Assembly (NCBI GenBank): GCA_944470555.2 | Contig: OX104128.1 | Location: forward strand, 43,569,920-43,633,919 | Source: Heterobilharzia americana | Lineage: Eukaryota; Platyhelminthes; Trematoda; Strigeidida; Schistosomatidae | DNA length: 64,000 nucleotides | Direction: 5' to 3' | Shown here: positions 44,501-56,000 of the stretch, one piece after another | Layout: each line of letters begins with the position of its first letter | How positions within the stretch are numbered: position 1 is the stretch's first letter | Translations under genes and position numbers: made by a program | Notes under the pieces: model-generated | The model's input: the letters and a program-made list of their open reading frames with translations, nothing else | Database searches by the model: none | What the model was told of the DNA's origin: nothing

Positions 44501-47500
44501 TGTGCTCTTGATACTCGTTTTAATTGCGTAACTCTACATATTTTACGTATAAAAACTGCCCAAAAATATATATCCATATTCTTATCAGCAATGGCATCTT
44601 TTTAATTATTTAGTAAAGTCGTAATAACTGGTTTCTTTTTTTGTTATCATGCAATAGGCTGGCAAAGCATCAATGGAAAATAATTTGTTGAAATATGGTG
44701 CCAAAGGACATCTTTTCAGGGCCGTAATTTGTCATTTCTGTGTAGACTTGATCAATGGTCAAAAGGCCCTTAAAACCTATGAAGAATGTTACCCTATGTT
44801 TTCTGACTCTAGAGAATGCAGTCTAATGAAAGTGAGTGTGGCGAAATAGCAGTGTTTTAATTTTCCATGATTATTATGGCTTTTCTATGCAAAATGTTAC
44901 AGGTGTATTTTATGACATACCTCACTACTACTGAATTTATCCGATCTTCTCAGTAACTTAAGATCATCTTTTTTAGCAAAGTAAAGCAAATCAAGGTCTT
45001 GAGATGTACAATAATTTCTCTGCTTGCATGTATCCTTCACTGTTGTTTTTCTAATGAGGATCAGAACTTTTCATAAAAGCTTCTTTCATATGTTAAACTC
45101 TAGGGTTTTTGAAACTTTTAATCCTTATTTTTAAATATGTCGTGCAAATGAAGCAGCAAGGTGGTAAATTAATACAAACTTCACTGGTCGTCTTGATTAA
45201 CTTTACCTTCTGCTGCAAATAAGCACTCCATTTTCGTTCTAAATACGAATTCTCTATTACTGTTACAGGGTGTATTTTTGGCATTTACTTCAGTAGTTTA
45301 AAATTTCATAGTTGGATGTTAAATGGACATATCGGCTATCAGAATAAGTATGGATGACTTAGAAGTTTAGTTATATGTCAAAGTCAAACTAAGGTTGCAT
45401 ATGTGACAGTACCATTATTCTGAATTTCCATGCTAGCCTTTGGTTTTACTTGTTAAAAGTTGCTCATGAAATATTAATATCTTAGTGTGTCGTTTACTGG
45501 TAAAATGTGTTCTGCTATGGGTTTGATTTTCCTTTATTACCCACATCCCGGAAACTTCCAATTATCTTGTATCCATGACACGCGTTTCGTCCTATTTGAG
45601 ACTCGTCAACCGGATGTGCCTCCACCCCGGTGAGTGATGTTGTTCCCACTGAGACTTGAACCCAGTACCCATCGCTTCAAAACCCCCAAAGGACCATCTA
45701 CTAGGTTACTAGGGCATAAAAGTCACCTCTTGTGAAACGGGTATCAATTGTTGTTTGATACTTGTAATTTCCCTTTGCTGTACTGGGTCGAATTGGACCG
45801 ACCTCTGTTGGCACATAGGCTCCTATGAAGATGGCTCGATACTATCGGATATTCATGATATTATATTCATCTTGGTGACTAGCAGAGGAATTCAGGATGC
45901 GCTTTCCGTCTGATTTGGGACTCGTCATCTGAGTGTACCTGCACTTCAGTGAGTTTTGTTGTTCCCACTGAGACTCGAACCCACTACCCATCGCTTCAAA
46001 CGCCTTTAGAAAACACTTTCAGTGTGCGGTCACCAGTCAAATAAAAGATGCATGAATTCGTTTAAATGATATACTTGCAGGTGTGAATTCGTGTTATAGG
46101 GAAACCTGTGTTCTAATTAGTATTTCCAAGCTTATCTTCCCCCAGTGTAATATTTATTTATTTATTTTTTTCCCGTCGCATTTACTTGTGACATCTCTGC
46201 AGTGTTGAGAGATAATACTTCTGACTGAAGTTAATGCTCATGGTCTTGTCTAGAAAGATAATGAAAGATTCAAAAAATACAACATAACCATAAGACTATA
46301 CTTCGTGCTTATAGTCCCATGAAAGCCTTTCTCTTCTCACGTGCATATGAATTTAGTTAACATTTTCTCTTTCCAGCAATAGTTAGTTCATTCCTTACAA
46401 ATAAATCAGGCTTCTCTTATTACCTGCATCATTAGTTTCGGAATACAGAACAGACAGTTCAGTTTCTTAGTGCTTGTATCCAGCCACATAGCACCATTTA
46501 TCAATAATCCGAATAAGCTTCTTATGATACACGAACCTTGCTTTTGCTCTAGGATTAAAAGTGTCTTGTATTTCGTCGCCAAAATTTAGTAAGAGATAAT
46601 TAAAACAATATATATAACTTTATTTTATGGGTTGATTTGTAAGAATGATATCTTACTTCATTTAGGAATAGTACTTGATATTGTGTTACAATCGAATTTC
46701 ATATCAGGTTGATATATTCGACATAGAGCAAAGCGATACAGTATTGTTTACTGGTCGCGTGTATTGCACAGCAGTCTACTTTGTTCTGTTGTGTGACTGT
46801 GAAACATGGCCATTGAAGATGGAAGATATGAGAAGGCTTCAAGTGTTTGACCACCGTTGCCTTCGTAGCATAAGCCGTATTCTGTGGTGTCACCACGTGA
46901 GTAACGCAGAAGTCAGGAGTAAAGTTTTAGGGAGAAGAGGTAAACCAGTTGACGAGGTTGTGAACCTTCATCGACTGAGATGGTTGAGACATGTATTACG
47001 TAAGCCTAGTCGCTGTCTGCCTCGTCACACAATGTTGGCTGAAGTAGATTCAGGCTGGAAAAAGGCCCGAGGTGGCCAGACTAAAACATGGCATCAATGT
47101 ATGCAGTCTTTGACTGTTGGTTTAAGTCATGTGGGGCTATGTAGACTAGCCGGTTAGGGTCCACGGGACACGAGGAACCAGTGGTTGGAGACTGTAGGCG
47201 ATATGGCTGAGAACCGATGTCAGTGGCGCAGATGTTTACACGCATTATTCTCATCTTAACAACACTATACTGAATCCCACCATTTTCTCATTCTACCTTT
47301 CTCTTTTCGTACTTTATATTTCTTTTGTCTGAATTGTTTTCTGATCTTCACCTTCCACTTAACTGACTTTCTACTCGATGTACTGATATGAGCTGTGGCA
47401 ACTCGGACCGTTACGCGATAATACCTGTTCCTATTTTGATTTGCATGAATGGATGGACTGAATGATGTTTCGACCACAAGGATTGTCATAATGAGTCACA

Positions 47501-48557
47501 GTATATGCTCGAAATGTTACCTAGTAAGTAATCATGTATCACAATGTTCTATACTAAGAAAGCAATCTAATCAAGAATCATCTTACCGTCAATTGATTTC
47601 TTTGATTGGAGCCTTACATGCTTTTGCTTTTGGCTTCCCATTTTCTAATCCATGCTTGTTCATTTATCGTTCGTTGTCACAGGACATAACACTTGAATGT
47701 TTCTTCCATCTGAATTTATTGAATCCATTACTGTATGGTTTCCACAATCAGCTACCGCAATCGTCTGTAGCTAAAAAAGTTACGTGCTTCCTGTGTAGTT
47801 ATCCTGACTTCAAGCTCAGCTCTTCCGTTGGTTACGATTAGCAATCACTTGTTTGCATATTAGTTTCTGTGTAGTGATTCTTTCAGCAGCCTGATAATCT
47901 CATCCCTAGGATAAATGGGTTCCTAAAAAGTTTTCTGACAAATCTTTTGATATTCAGTTCTGTATTTATTGAACCTAATACATCTTAACAACCATGTAGG
48001 CGTGCATGGATCAAGTTGAGCCACGCTCACTTGAATGTTTATAATACTGATTACCTGCTGAAACCTCTTCAAATGTTACCCCGTGGTTGAAAGTCAGCTA
48101 ATTAAGCTGATAAGCCGCATCTTCAGATTGATTGCATGTGTATTTATGTAACTGTTGAGTTTTATGTATTCTAGGGAGTGAAGCTGTAAATGCCCAGAAT
48201 CGAAGTCATGAATGTCGAATTAACCTAAAAGTCATAAAGTGAAGGTAGTTCATTTCGTACAATGTATGTTTAGCATCGTTTGCTGTCACATTTGGCAGCT
48301 TGAACCGACACAATTTTCTGCAAGGTTCTGTCTGTTCGACAACCTGTGTTTTAGACTACACTGAGCTGGAACATCGTTAAAACTATCGTATAATGCTAGG
48401 TGTTTGCTTGTATTTCACGACCTCTCGATCTACAAACTGGATACGTGTCGGATTTTATGTTATTATCACCTAGTGATATCTTTGAAAATTCTTAAGATCA
48501 GCTTAGGTAATCGCGCTGCCAGACAGCTTTTGGCCAAACTATTTTCGAAACCAAAAA

Positions 48558-48633
<76 letters not shown>

Positions 48634-49062
48634 AATAAACTAAACACGACACTATTATATTATTAATGGCCAATCTAATAATAATTTCCTATTAACTAGC
48701 TCTCATTTACCTGACCCAGTAAACTTTTATTCTTAACGTCATATAAAAGCGTAGTTGAAGAATTGTTTATTAGAGGTATTGTTCACTTAGCTATTAAAGT
48801 TTAGCAATGAGACATACTTATGCAGTTATAGGTGTTTTCAATTAGTGCAGTTAGTATAAACTTATAAGCTTGAATGTTGTTCTTTGTTCATTTACTATCA
48901 CCTCACCAACAGAAATTGTCAGAAGCTTTGGAACAAGAGAATGTGGAAGCATTCACAGTAGCTGTTCAAGAATACGATAATATAACTCGACTTGAACCAT
49001 GGATCACGTCATTATTGCTTAAACTAAAGAAAACAATAAGTGAAGAAGAAGATATCACGTAA
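31793..49062 (+). CDS. NAPA: Alpha-SNAP, NSF attachment protein (complete)
   Basis: Adaptor that binds SNARE bundles on membranes and recruits the ATPase NSF to take them apart after fusion. Exons are 31793-31878, 39588-39664, 39706-39864, 41224-41447, 44658-44831 and 48913-49062 (86, 77, 159, 224, 174 and 150 bases). They sum to 870 bases, 289 residues, against about 295 in animals. All junctions are GT/AG and in phase. Landmarks: [20 protein letters not shown] (hydrophobic membrane loop), [65 protein letters not shown] and [20 protein letters not shown]. These follow the helical-repeat sheet of the family. The C-terminus is EEEDIT, where animal alpha-SNAP has EEDLR. Introns are 7709, 41, 1359, 3210 and 4081 bases, loaded with retrotransposons. 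Confidence 0.97.
32288..32663 (-). pseudogene. CR1 ORF2 C-terminal region
   Basis: Continues in the RT frame after the stop at 32664: [20 protein letters not shown] then [16 protein letters not shown]. After another stop come [19 protein letters not shown] and [12 protein letters not shown]. Typical CR1 C-terminus. Confidence 0.75.
32664..33844 (-). pseudogene. CR1 ORF2 reverse transcriptase domain
   Basis: Two overlapping frames (33844-33560 and 33563-32664) joined by a frameshift. The first holds [17 protein letters not shown] and [13 protein letters not shown]. The second holds [48 protein letters not shown] and the catalytic YADDVNIW. Thumb-region sequence [19 protein letters not shown] follows. 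SGVPQKTI departs from the usual SGVPQGTV. Confidence 0.85.
34502..35065 (-). pseudogene. CR1 ORF2 endonuclease domain
   Basis: APE-type endonuclease: [23 protein letters not shown] (catalytic Glu), [23 protein letters not shown] and [10 protein letters not shown] (catalytic Asp/Asn). It ends at a premature stop after DFKHKP. The start ATG overlaps the ORF1 TGA. Confidence 0.8.
35062..36129 (-). pseudogene. CR1 ORF1, PHD-finger protein
   Basis: The frame is open from 36129 (just after a stop) to 35062. The N-terminus has a PHD-like zinc pattern: [24 protein letters not shown], then DFCC. The middle is basic and Ser/Pro-rich, and about residues 195-330 resemble the nucleic-acid-binding domain of such ORF1 proteins ([28 protein letters not shown]). 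The original start codon seems lost by a one-base shift near 36130; the first ATG in frame is 36078. Confidence 0.75.
37400..38480 (-). mobile_element. RTE-like remnant in SNAP intron 1
   Basis: Bases 37530-37640 match the 590-1250 family (aggttcagaccaacagtcag, cacccta, cttcagctaaca). The minus strand near 38170-38080 reads like an RT active-site region ([19 protein letters not shown]), compare the decayed copy near 13240-13330. Highly mutated. Confidence 0.5.
38815..38890 (-). repeat. tRNA-like SINE head
   Basis: On the minus strand it has an A-box-like tattggtacagcgttggg and a perfect B-box-like ggttcgaacc. It is closed by terminal arms cggcagggt and accctgccg. A real tRNA is excluded because the T-stem and acceptor stem would share bases. 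Probably a SINE or tRNA pseudogene. Confidence 0.5.
39040..39115 (+). repeat. tRNA-like pseudogene or SINE head
   Basis: It has a good A box (tagctcagtcggtaaagtg) and a weak B box (ggtttcaatc) 37 bases further. The stems are broken, so it is not a working tRNA gene. Confidence 0.45.
39588..39664 (+). CDS. NAPA: Alpha-SNAP exon 2
   Basis: Acceptor atttcag, donor gtaatt. Encodes [18 protein letters not shown] then KMAHNW. Followed by a 41-base intron. Confidence 0.95.
39706..39864 (+). CDS. NAPA: Alpha-SNAP exon 3
   Basis: Acceptor ctttcag, donor gttagt. Encodes [20 protein letters not shown] then [20 protein letters not shown] and IEIYT. Confidence 0.95.
41224..41447 (+). CDS. NAPA: Alpha-SNAP exon 4
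   Basis: Acceptor tgtttag, donor gtaagt. Encodes [20 protein letters not shown] through [16 protein letters not shown]. This is the best conserved exon; it contains [11 protein letters not shown] almost as in vertebrates. Confidence 0.97.
41490..41549. repeat. (ATT)20 microsatellite
   Basis: Sixty bases of perfect ATT units in SNAP intron 4, 43 bases after exon 4. Confidence 0.97.
42180..42300 (+). repeat. SINE-like, B-box-bearing repeat
   Basis: Contains gggtccgaatcccactcc, a Pol III B-box-like piece. About 42186-42290 resembles 37100-37190 (gtaacggttttaggtcctgctccacc and the following gtagtatcac). Both look like copies of one short tRNA-derived element. Confidence 0.35.
44658..44831 (+). 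CDS. NAPA: Alpha-SNAP exon 5
   Basis: Acceptor gcaatag, donor gtgagt; 58 whole codons. Encodes [20 protein letters not shown] then [20 protein letters not shown] and DSRECSLMK. The short linker AGKASMEN replaces VGTNAMDSP of vertebrates. Confidence 0.95.
45555..45730 (-). repeat. Sm-alpha-type SINE with degenerate hammerhead
   Basis: On the minus strand: tRNA-like head with gaagcgatgggtactggg and ttcaagtctcagtggg, then a hammerhead-like core with gacgagtctcaaataggac followed by gaaacgcgtgtc. Schistosome Sm-alpha repeats are known to combine a Pol III promoter with a hammerhead ribozyme. Here the conserved ctgatga is ttgacga, so self-cleavage is doubtful. Confidence 0.7.
45836..46045 (-). repeat. 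Sm-alpha-type SINE copy 2
   Basis: Same order as the copy at 45555: gaagcgatgggtagtggg, ttcgagtctcagtggg, gatgacgagtcccaaatc, ggaaagcgc, then the 3' part ctgctagtcaccaagatg ending near ctatcggatattc. The ribozyme core has changed bases around the gaaa box. Same orientation as the first copy, about 105 bases apart. Confidence 0.7.
46757..47440 (+). mobile_element. 5'-truncated RTE copy, young
   Basis: Matches 13583-14260 with only scattered substitutions over about 680 bases, so it is a recent relative. It is truncated to the last 137 codons of the RT ([19 protein letters not shown] to CRLAG, stop at 47155-47157) plus the 3' untranslated region. It ends in a TGAA/TGGA-type run. Inserted in SNAP intron 5 in the sense direction. 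Confidence 0.88.
48559..48631. repeat. (TA) dinucleotide microsatellite
   Basis: Seventy-three bases of uninterrupted TA in SNAP intron 5, 281 bases before the last exon. The Ile-Tyr-repeat open frame over it is an artefact. Confidence 0.98.
48913..49062 (+). CDS. NAPA: Alpha-SNAP exon 6 (last)
   Basis: Acceptor accaacag; encodes [20 protein letters not shown] then [19 protein letters not shown] and stops TAA at 49060-49062. No clear AATAAA was found within the next 300 bases. Confidence 0.95.
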   Translation, partial: KLSEALEQENVEAFTVAVQEYDNITRLEPWITSLLLKLKKTISEEEDIT

Positions 49063-51378
49063 TTTTTCGATTTGAAGGTAAAACGCTTAGCATCATTCCA
49101 ACAGACGTTTTACTTTCTTACATTCCTGAGCAAACATCTTTACTCCACCTTCGTGATATGGTATCTTTATTTGTGTGTATGCATGTATAAACAATATGCC
49201 TGTTCCCTTCTTCTTTGCACGTACAATCAACTTGATTGTTAAGTTTAATGTTTTCCTCTGAAGTTTATTCTCTTTACAAACATTTCTAGTTGAACTTTCA
49301 TGCTATCGTTCTCAAGTTATTTCCTTTCTTTCCTCTTTAATTTCATTGTATAATTTTACACAATAAGGTCATACATAATATTGGTCACTGAAAACTATGA
49401 TACCTATTGTTTTAAGTTTCATATCGTCATCTTCAGACTATTTAATCCTCAAGTATACCTTTTGTTATTATTGTTGACTCTGCGCAGGAATCATGACTAC
49501 GTTTTTCTTTTCTCTCTTTATTTTTCAAGAAGCACTGGTGATATATATATGCATATATATTTTTTCCGTTTCACTCAATCTCACATACGACAATTTATTG
49601 GTTTCTATATGTACTGCACTATTCAATTACTTGTTACTGATAAAAAAATGCCTACAACATCTGTTCTTAGTACACATTTCCGAAATCTGTTATGCAGTAA
49701 TTCATGTCGGGATTTTTGGATTTGCAAGTGTACGTAAATCTGCGTGAAAACTGATGAATGCACCTCTTGGTTCACTTAGCCATTTTTCTACAGGTCCAAA
49801 CTAGCATTTTATGGTAGCAAGTTTAGAAAGTTACAGTTGTTCGTCCCTTCTTACTATCAACAATTGTAGGAAACTCCTTAAAGTTACCACTGCATCACTT
49901 AAAGATTTTGAAGTATGCGTAGGATTTAATGGGCGCATAACAGATTATCGAAATTGTTAATCAGCTTGTACAATGCTATATGCCGTTGTTTAAACATATT
50001 TTGATCATAACTATCGTGTGTATGAGTGCGTCGACCACTAAGAACCCGCTTGAGTAATGAAGTGGATGAACAAATATCCATACCACAATAGACTAACATT
50101 TCTATCGCTTTGAGTCTATAATTTCCTAATATATTGTAGTGAGTCAGATATGGTGATCAAAGTCCAATTATTTTACCACTTTCCTTATCATTAAGAATGG
50201 CTTGATACCTGACTACTTTCTTAAATGTAACTTTTCTTCATTCAGCTGCAAAATCTCTAGTCAGATTCTTCGTTATAGCAGCAACAGGCTTTTGTCAATG
50301 ACCACTTTTGTAGTGCGGTATTAGTTCATATGTGTATCCGATAACACGAGCAGATATCGCCTGTTTGACCAGAATGTTATAGGTCTTATTCTAACCAACA
50401 CGCTCCAACCGAACACTAGTCAACGACAGGTTAATCAGAAGACAAACACCACAAGATTCGAAAAGATGTGATTAATTAAATTATTCTGTCCAAAGTATAT
50501 AAACGGAATTTGTTTTAATGACGTGATATAGTATTCTCCAAAAAAATTGAATAAGGTTACATGGGGTATGCAACAAGATGTCAAGAGGACCCAAAACTCC
50601 TCCAGTTTTCGCGAATCCACATTTTATCGCCGAAGCAAAAAGATACAGTAGTCACTAGTCCTCATTTTGAATGGTTCATGAACAGACAAAATGGAGGGTG
50701 AAACTAGCAGAAGGAATTTGCAGGTTGGTTAACAGGAATTTGGGCATCCAGTTGCAGTAAAAAATTATGGGGTGAAAGTTGTCATAGGTGGTAAACATTT
50801 TGGAAATAAGGAGTTCAAGAAACATCAGCAGTCTAGTTGGCTGAAGCCGAAGAAAAATTGAGTATGAACTCCTAACATATTGACAGGAATGATTTTAGTG
50901 ACTAATATGACACCTGCATACGCTAACGAAACCATGGAACTTTTCGGCAGTATTTTAACACTGCTACCATGGAGTTTGCCAGGTGCATCGAGAAAAAGTG
51001 GAAAATGTTTATACGGGTTGGTTTGAAGAAAGGTTTGAAGTCACTTTGCGTTGATAGGAAATTTGATTCGCTGTGTTTATTACAGGTTAGTTAACCACCG
51101 CTCCGAACGGTTGGATTATAAATGGTCTACTATCGGTTGTTGATCGCCAGAAGTTCTAGTTAATAGTTGTAACTCATTCTCAGCTGGATGACAACTTTTG
51201 CAAAAGGATTAGTCACTATTGGGGTCTAGGGTGGAAGCAGAAAACCAAAAATTACTCCAGGTAATATTCAGATCCTAATAGCTGGTGGCTTCAACAATGC
51301 AGCACGACTCCGAGTCAAAAGTCCGATTGTAACCTGCCAGATGGCTGCACAGTACGAAAAATTAACGACAGCACCCTC
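49063..51378. other. Region downstream of alpha-SNAP
   Basis: The SNAP 3' untranslated region should start here. The frames 49381-49747 are AT-rich and unlike known proteins. No repeat with a second copy in the window was recognised until the gypsy element. Confidence 0.35.
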
Positions 51379-51839
51379 TGTGGGTCGGACGGCGTAGCGT
51401 CACACACTTCTCCAGAATCAATAGCCTAGGGCTCGATGAGATCCAACGTTGATGCTGACCATGATAGTTTTACCAGACTCGTCAAGCTGAAGGCACCCGG
51501 TTAAGCATCCTAGCCATTCCGCACGCTGTAGGGCTATGTTGCGCCACTTGTACTCGACCCTCTAGTCAGTTAGTTGGAGCGCATCGGTATCTTGGCACGG
51601 CCTCACAAGTAGACTATTCCATCCAACTACGCTACTGTGTCATTTCCCGGTCTCGTATTCGTGGGTATATAACAAGTTCGAATAATTGGTAACTGGCTTC
51701 CGCGTCTGTCGAGTTCACACCAGAACAATTCCAAAACTAATGATCCCGAAGTGACAACAAACTCGGATCAGGAACAAATCTTAAATTGGTGATCCCACTC
51801 CATTTTTTTACCTGTATGTTGTTTTCATTTTGATGGCCT

Positions 51840-52455
51840 TTATATATCCATATACAAATCCTTCCCATATCCGACCATATTACGAGGCTTATCCGTATTA
51901 AGCTGACTACGAACATTATCCAGCTTGTGTCATAGTGGCCAGATAATGCAGAAACATGGTCTCCGTATGCCGAGGCAGATTTTCGAGAAGACCCTCATTC
52001 TCAATTTCTTGCTGTCATATTTTCACTACCGCGGGAATTAAACAGACATGTTACAGCGCATATGTTTAGTCCTGAAGTGAGTGATCCTTATGCACTTCTC
52101 GAAGCTGCAGTATTGAGGAAAGGTCAACTCACAGATCGCCAGCGCCAAGAACGAATTGCTTTGTAATATCGATTTAGGCAACAACTCAGCCACTGATGTC
52201 CCTGTGCGCATGCGAGAAGTAATGAGCACACGAACGTTCGGTAATAGCCTTTTCCGAAAACTTCTTCTCGTGAAACAACCACAACCGGTGCAAGCCGTGT
52301 TAGTGACACTGCAGCCAGTTCCACTCGATGACCTGGCAGCCTCGGCAGATAAAATACTGGAGATGTCCAGCAGTCCAGTCTCCAAAGCATATCCTGTCTG
52401 CGATAAACCAATGAGCCAGGACTCAGAAGTAGTCAAGCTGTGCAACTCTGTTTAA
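51840..52455 (+). pseudogene. Gypsy gag remnant
   Basis: Frames read WPDNAETWSPYAEADF (near 51940), then MFSPEVSDPYALLEAAVLRK, QLTDRQRQERIAL, MREVMSTRTFGNSLFRKLLL and QPVQAVLVTLQPVPLDDLAA. This is the capsid-type sequence of gypsy gag. Frame changes near 52150; stop at 52453. Confidence 0.7.
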
Positions 52456-52560
52456 CAGCTGCTACGAACTCGGAGCTTCAGGTTAAGTAGCGCATCACAG
52501 AAACGCATCTCAGCCCATCGCAGCAACTCACGTGGTTATCCAGAAACGAAACGTAACAGG

Positions 52561-53197
52561 GTGGAACACAGCCGTTCACTCTACGTCACAGTTATAAAAA
52601 CGAAAGTTCACTATCTCGTCGACACCGGTCCACGAGTTAGCGTTCTTCCCGTGCTGACAGTGAAGCGTCTCCAAGGCCCATCCTTCGACCTTCAAGCAGC
52701 TAGCGGCAAGGCAATCGCGACGTTTGGGAGACGGTATACCCAACCCAACTTGGGTTTACGTAAACCCATTCACTGGATTTTCCTCCTTCCTGGTGTTCCT
52801 GTGCCCATCACTGGCACAGATTTGCTGCGCCACTACAATCTACTCGTTGATGCCCATCATTGATGACTGACAGATAGCAACAGAAAGTTATCAACTGACG
52901 GCATCACCTACGTAGGCCCGAGTTTAGCCAGCGCAAACGAAAAACACTCCGGCGACGCATCCTCTCATGCAGTGTTGAAGAAATATCCGGAGTTACTACA
53001 GCCGAAGCATGCCCTTCCGTGTATAACCAGAAATGTTATGCATCACGCCACAAACACAGGTCCACCGGTGGCGTCCAAAACACTCAGCCTAGTCCCCTGA
53101 TAAGCTCAAAACGGCGAAAGGTGAATTCGACCACATGCTACAACTAGGCACTATCAAACCTTCAGGTAGTCCTGCATATTCCGAGTCTGTCAGCTGA
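52561..53197 (+). pseudogene. Gypsy protease and RT N-terminal part
   Basis: VDTGPRVSVLPV near 52615 is the aspartic protease active site (DTG). DLLRHYNLLVD follows (stop at 52861). Then the RT start region: NVMHHATNTGPPVASKTLSL, LKTAKGEFDHMLQLG and IKPSGSPAYSESV, after which similarity stops sharply near 53197. Confidence 0.75.
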
Positions 53198-54140
53198 CCT
53201 ACAGGGCTTAGGCCAACTTCTGTGAAGTCTGAAGCACCAAAGTTTATGTCTACTGTTGGGGTTGCAAAGAAATCAAATGGGAGCGTTGACGGTGCACATT
53301 CTTTGAGAATACCACTAGTGGTCAATTCATATGACAACTCCGCATTAGCCCTGACATGGCTCGAGAGGTTCTATTAGAAAGCTGCGATTAGCAAAACAGA
53401 CTTTCACGGTACTCCCATCACAGTTGGATGCAGCACAACAACTCACTGTCTACCGATTCAGACACAGCACCATGTCAACAAATATGGCAAGTGTCTGCCA
53501 CTGGTCGGTAGGCGTGCCTGTGTTCCGGAACCTGTCAGAAGGCGGAAACCTGAACGATGCACTGTCTGCCAGACCTAAGGCCTGCCCACTCTTCTCAGGT
53601 TTGCCGTTCTCGAGCTCTGGTTTGGCGCCGAATAACTGTGAACCCTAGGACCTTGGATACAATGTAAGCCAGGCTAATTCATCTTTGGCTGTCAAGAGAA
53701 GATTTCACCTCCTTCTTTTCATCTGGCATGATCAATAAAGTCCACCGGTCTTTACAGACTACCTCTGATTGCCATGGGCTACCTATCACCCACAACACCC
53801 TTACTAACAGTCTCACTTCAATCCCTGAAAGACTCACGTGCCACATTCTGCTGCTTTCCACCGTTTCAGATTCGAAATGGATCCCTCAGTTTCTTAGACA
53901 ATAGGAGAGCCAACATCTGAGTCCCATTCGGATTGAGGAACGACATTGAGCAAATGAAGTGTTGTTGAGAGCCAATTGAACTGTGCCCCCAAGTGTTCTG
54001 CTGAGCATACCATCCCCCTGTTCAGGAAGCTTGTCAGCGTTCCCTCCTTTTTCTGATGATTTTACTCGTAATCAACTTCTTGTCGGTGTCACTATTTAAA
54101 AACATAAACAGTTGCCGAGTTTCCCCCAACGCAGGCGCCT
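53198..54140. other. Insertion or rearranged block within gypsy pol
   Basis: Roughly 900 bases separate SGSPAYSESV from the next RT motif, where an intact element would have about 45 codons. I recognise no element or gene in it. A minus frame (53337-53089, SYELTTSGILKE) is open for 82 codons but overlaps gypsy sequence at its end. Confidence 0.45.
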
Positions 54141-54149
54141 CCTCAGTCT

Positions 54150-56000
54150 TTCTTCCCCATCACCCAGCGCTGTTCACGATACCTCACGTTTACGACTTGA
54201 CTGCAACCTTATGCAGAATGAACATTTTCTCCAAAATCGATTTGGTCAAAGCGTACAAACAGATATTTATGGCAGCAAAAGATATCGCGAAAACAGCCAT
54301 TATAACTCCTTTTCGCCTGTTTGAATTCCCGCGCATGTCATGTTTTCTTCGAAATGCAGCACAAACATTCCAACGCTTTTTGGATGATGTCTTCCGTGGT
54401 TTAAATGTTGTCCACGTCTACATCGATGACTGTCTCATTGCAAGTCCGGACAGGGAAACTCACCCTGAACATTTGGACCTCGTATTCGAAGGACTAAAAA
54501 ATATGGCATCACAGTAAACTTGAAGAAGTGTGAAACAGGAGTTGAATCATTCAGCTTCCTTGGACATAGCATTGACAACAGTGGTATATGCCCATTGAGA
54601 GATAAAGTGGCGGCTTTCACGAACTATCCGGAGCCGACCACTGTGAAGCGGCTCCTCACTTCTATGGCCTGGTAAGTTAGTACCGAAGGTTTATCCCCAA
54701 CTGTGCCTTTGTCATGAGACCACTCACAGATCTACTTCGAGGGACTACAAAGTTCATGACTCTGGACAACGTGGCTGCACTTGCTTTCTCTAAAGTCAAG
54801 GAAGCCATTTCAGACGCAATCATGCTAATGCATCACGACCACAGTGCTCCTTTGAGTATTGCTGCTGATGCATGTGACTCAGCAATCGGAGCAGTTCTGC
54901 AACAGTTGACTGACAACCGGTGGCAACCTCTAGCCTTTTTCTCAAGGTAGCTGCAAGAGGCGGAAATAAGATACAGTGCATTTGGTAGGGGACTCCTAGC
55001 CGTGTACTGTTCTGCACGGCGTTTTCGACATTCGTTGGGAGGTCGTGACTTCATTATTTTCAGAGACCACAAACCGTTGACCTCCTCTCCTAGCTCGGTG
55101 TCTGACAAGTATTCGCCTAGTGGGTCACGGCAACTGGATTACATTCCCCGGTTCACGTCAGACTACCGCCACACGTCTAAAGCAGCTAACTCCGTGGCCG
55201 GTGCACTATCTCGAATAGCTTCGACAAACCACATGGAGGGCGTTGATCTCGCTGAACTAGCTTGGTGTCAAAAAGAAGACCTTGAGCTGCATCATGAGTT
55301 GTCGTCCACAACTCTCAAGCTACAGCTGTGTCCAGTAGGATCAGGCAAGAATACGGTTTTATGCGACGTCTCTGCCATCCAACCCCGCCTAATAGTTCCA
55401 AGGATATGTCGATACAACGCCTTCAATATGTTGCATAGTCTGCCCCATCCGGGTGTACGACCGCCATCAGGCTTATTGCACAGCGTTTATGCCGGCTGTG
55501 GATGAACAAAGGCTTTAAGGAGTGGGCCCACTCCTGCTTGGCTAGCCAGAAGTGCAAAGTCACACGGCACACGAAAAGCCGTTTAGGTTCTTTTCTAGCG
55601 CCGGATGTGCTTTTAGACCAAGTCCATGAAGACATCGTAAGACCTCTACCAGAATCTAATGGATTTACTCACCTTTTCGCCTGCGTGGATCGTTTTATAC
55701 GATGGCCAGCAGCAGCATTTATTAAGCATATTACTGCTGAAACTATCGCTCCTGTTTTCATTGAAATATGGATCGCGAGCCTTGGATGTCCAGCTTACGT
55801 AAAAGGGACTGGGCGCACCAATTGGAGTATGGATTATTTCACGCTTTAACTGCACTTTTAGGCTGCACTCGGTTCCATACGACAGCCTTTCATCCAAAAG
55901 CAAATGCAACCGCAGAACTTTCCCCTCGACAGTTGAAAGCTCCTCTTCTAGCTGCAAAAACACCTCAGCGGACAAATGCTCTGCCTGTAGTCCCACTAGT

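Noticed and set aside
48404..48643. Open frame with a long Ile-Tyr repeat
   Set aside because: It is the translation of the (TA) microsatellite in a SNAP intron.
53089..53337. 82-codon minus-strand frame
   Set aside because: Its end overlaps recognisable gypsy RT sequence on the other strand, and the rest matches no family.
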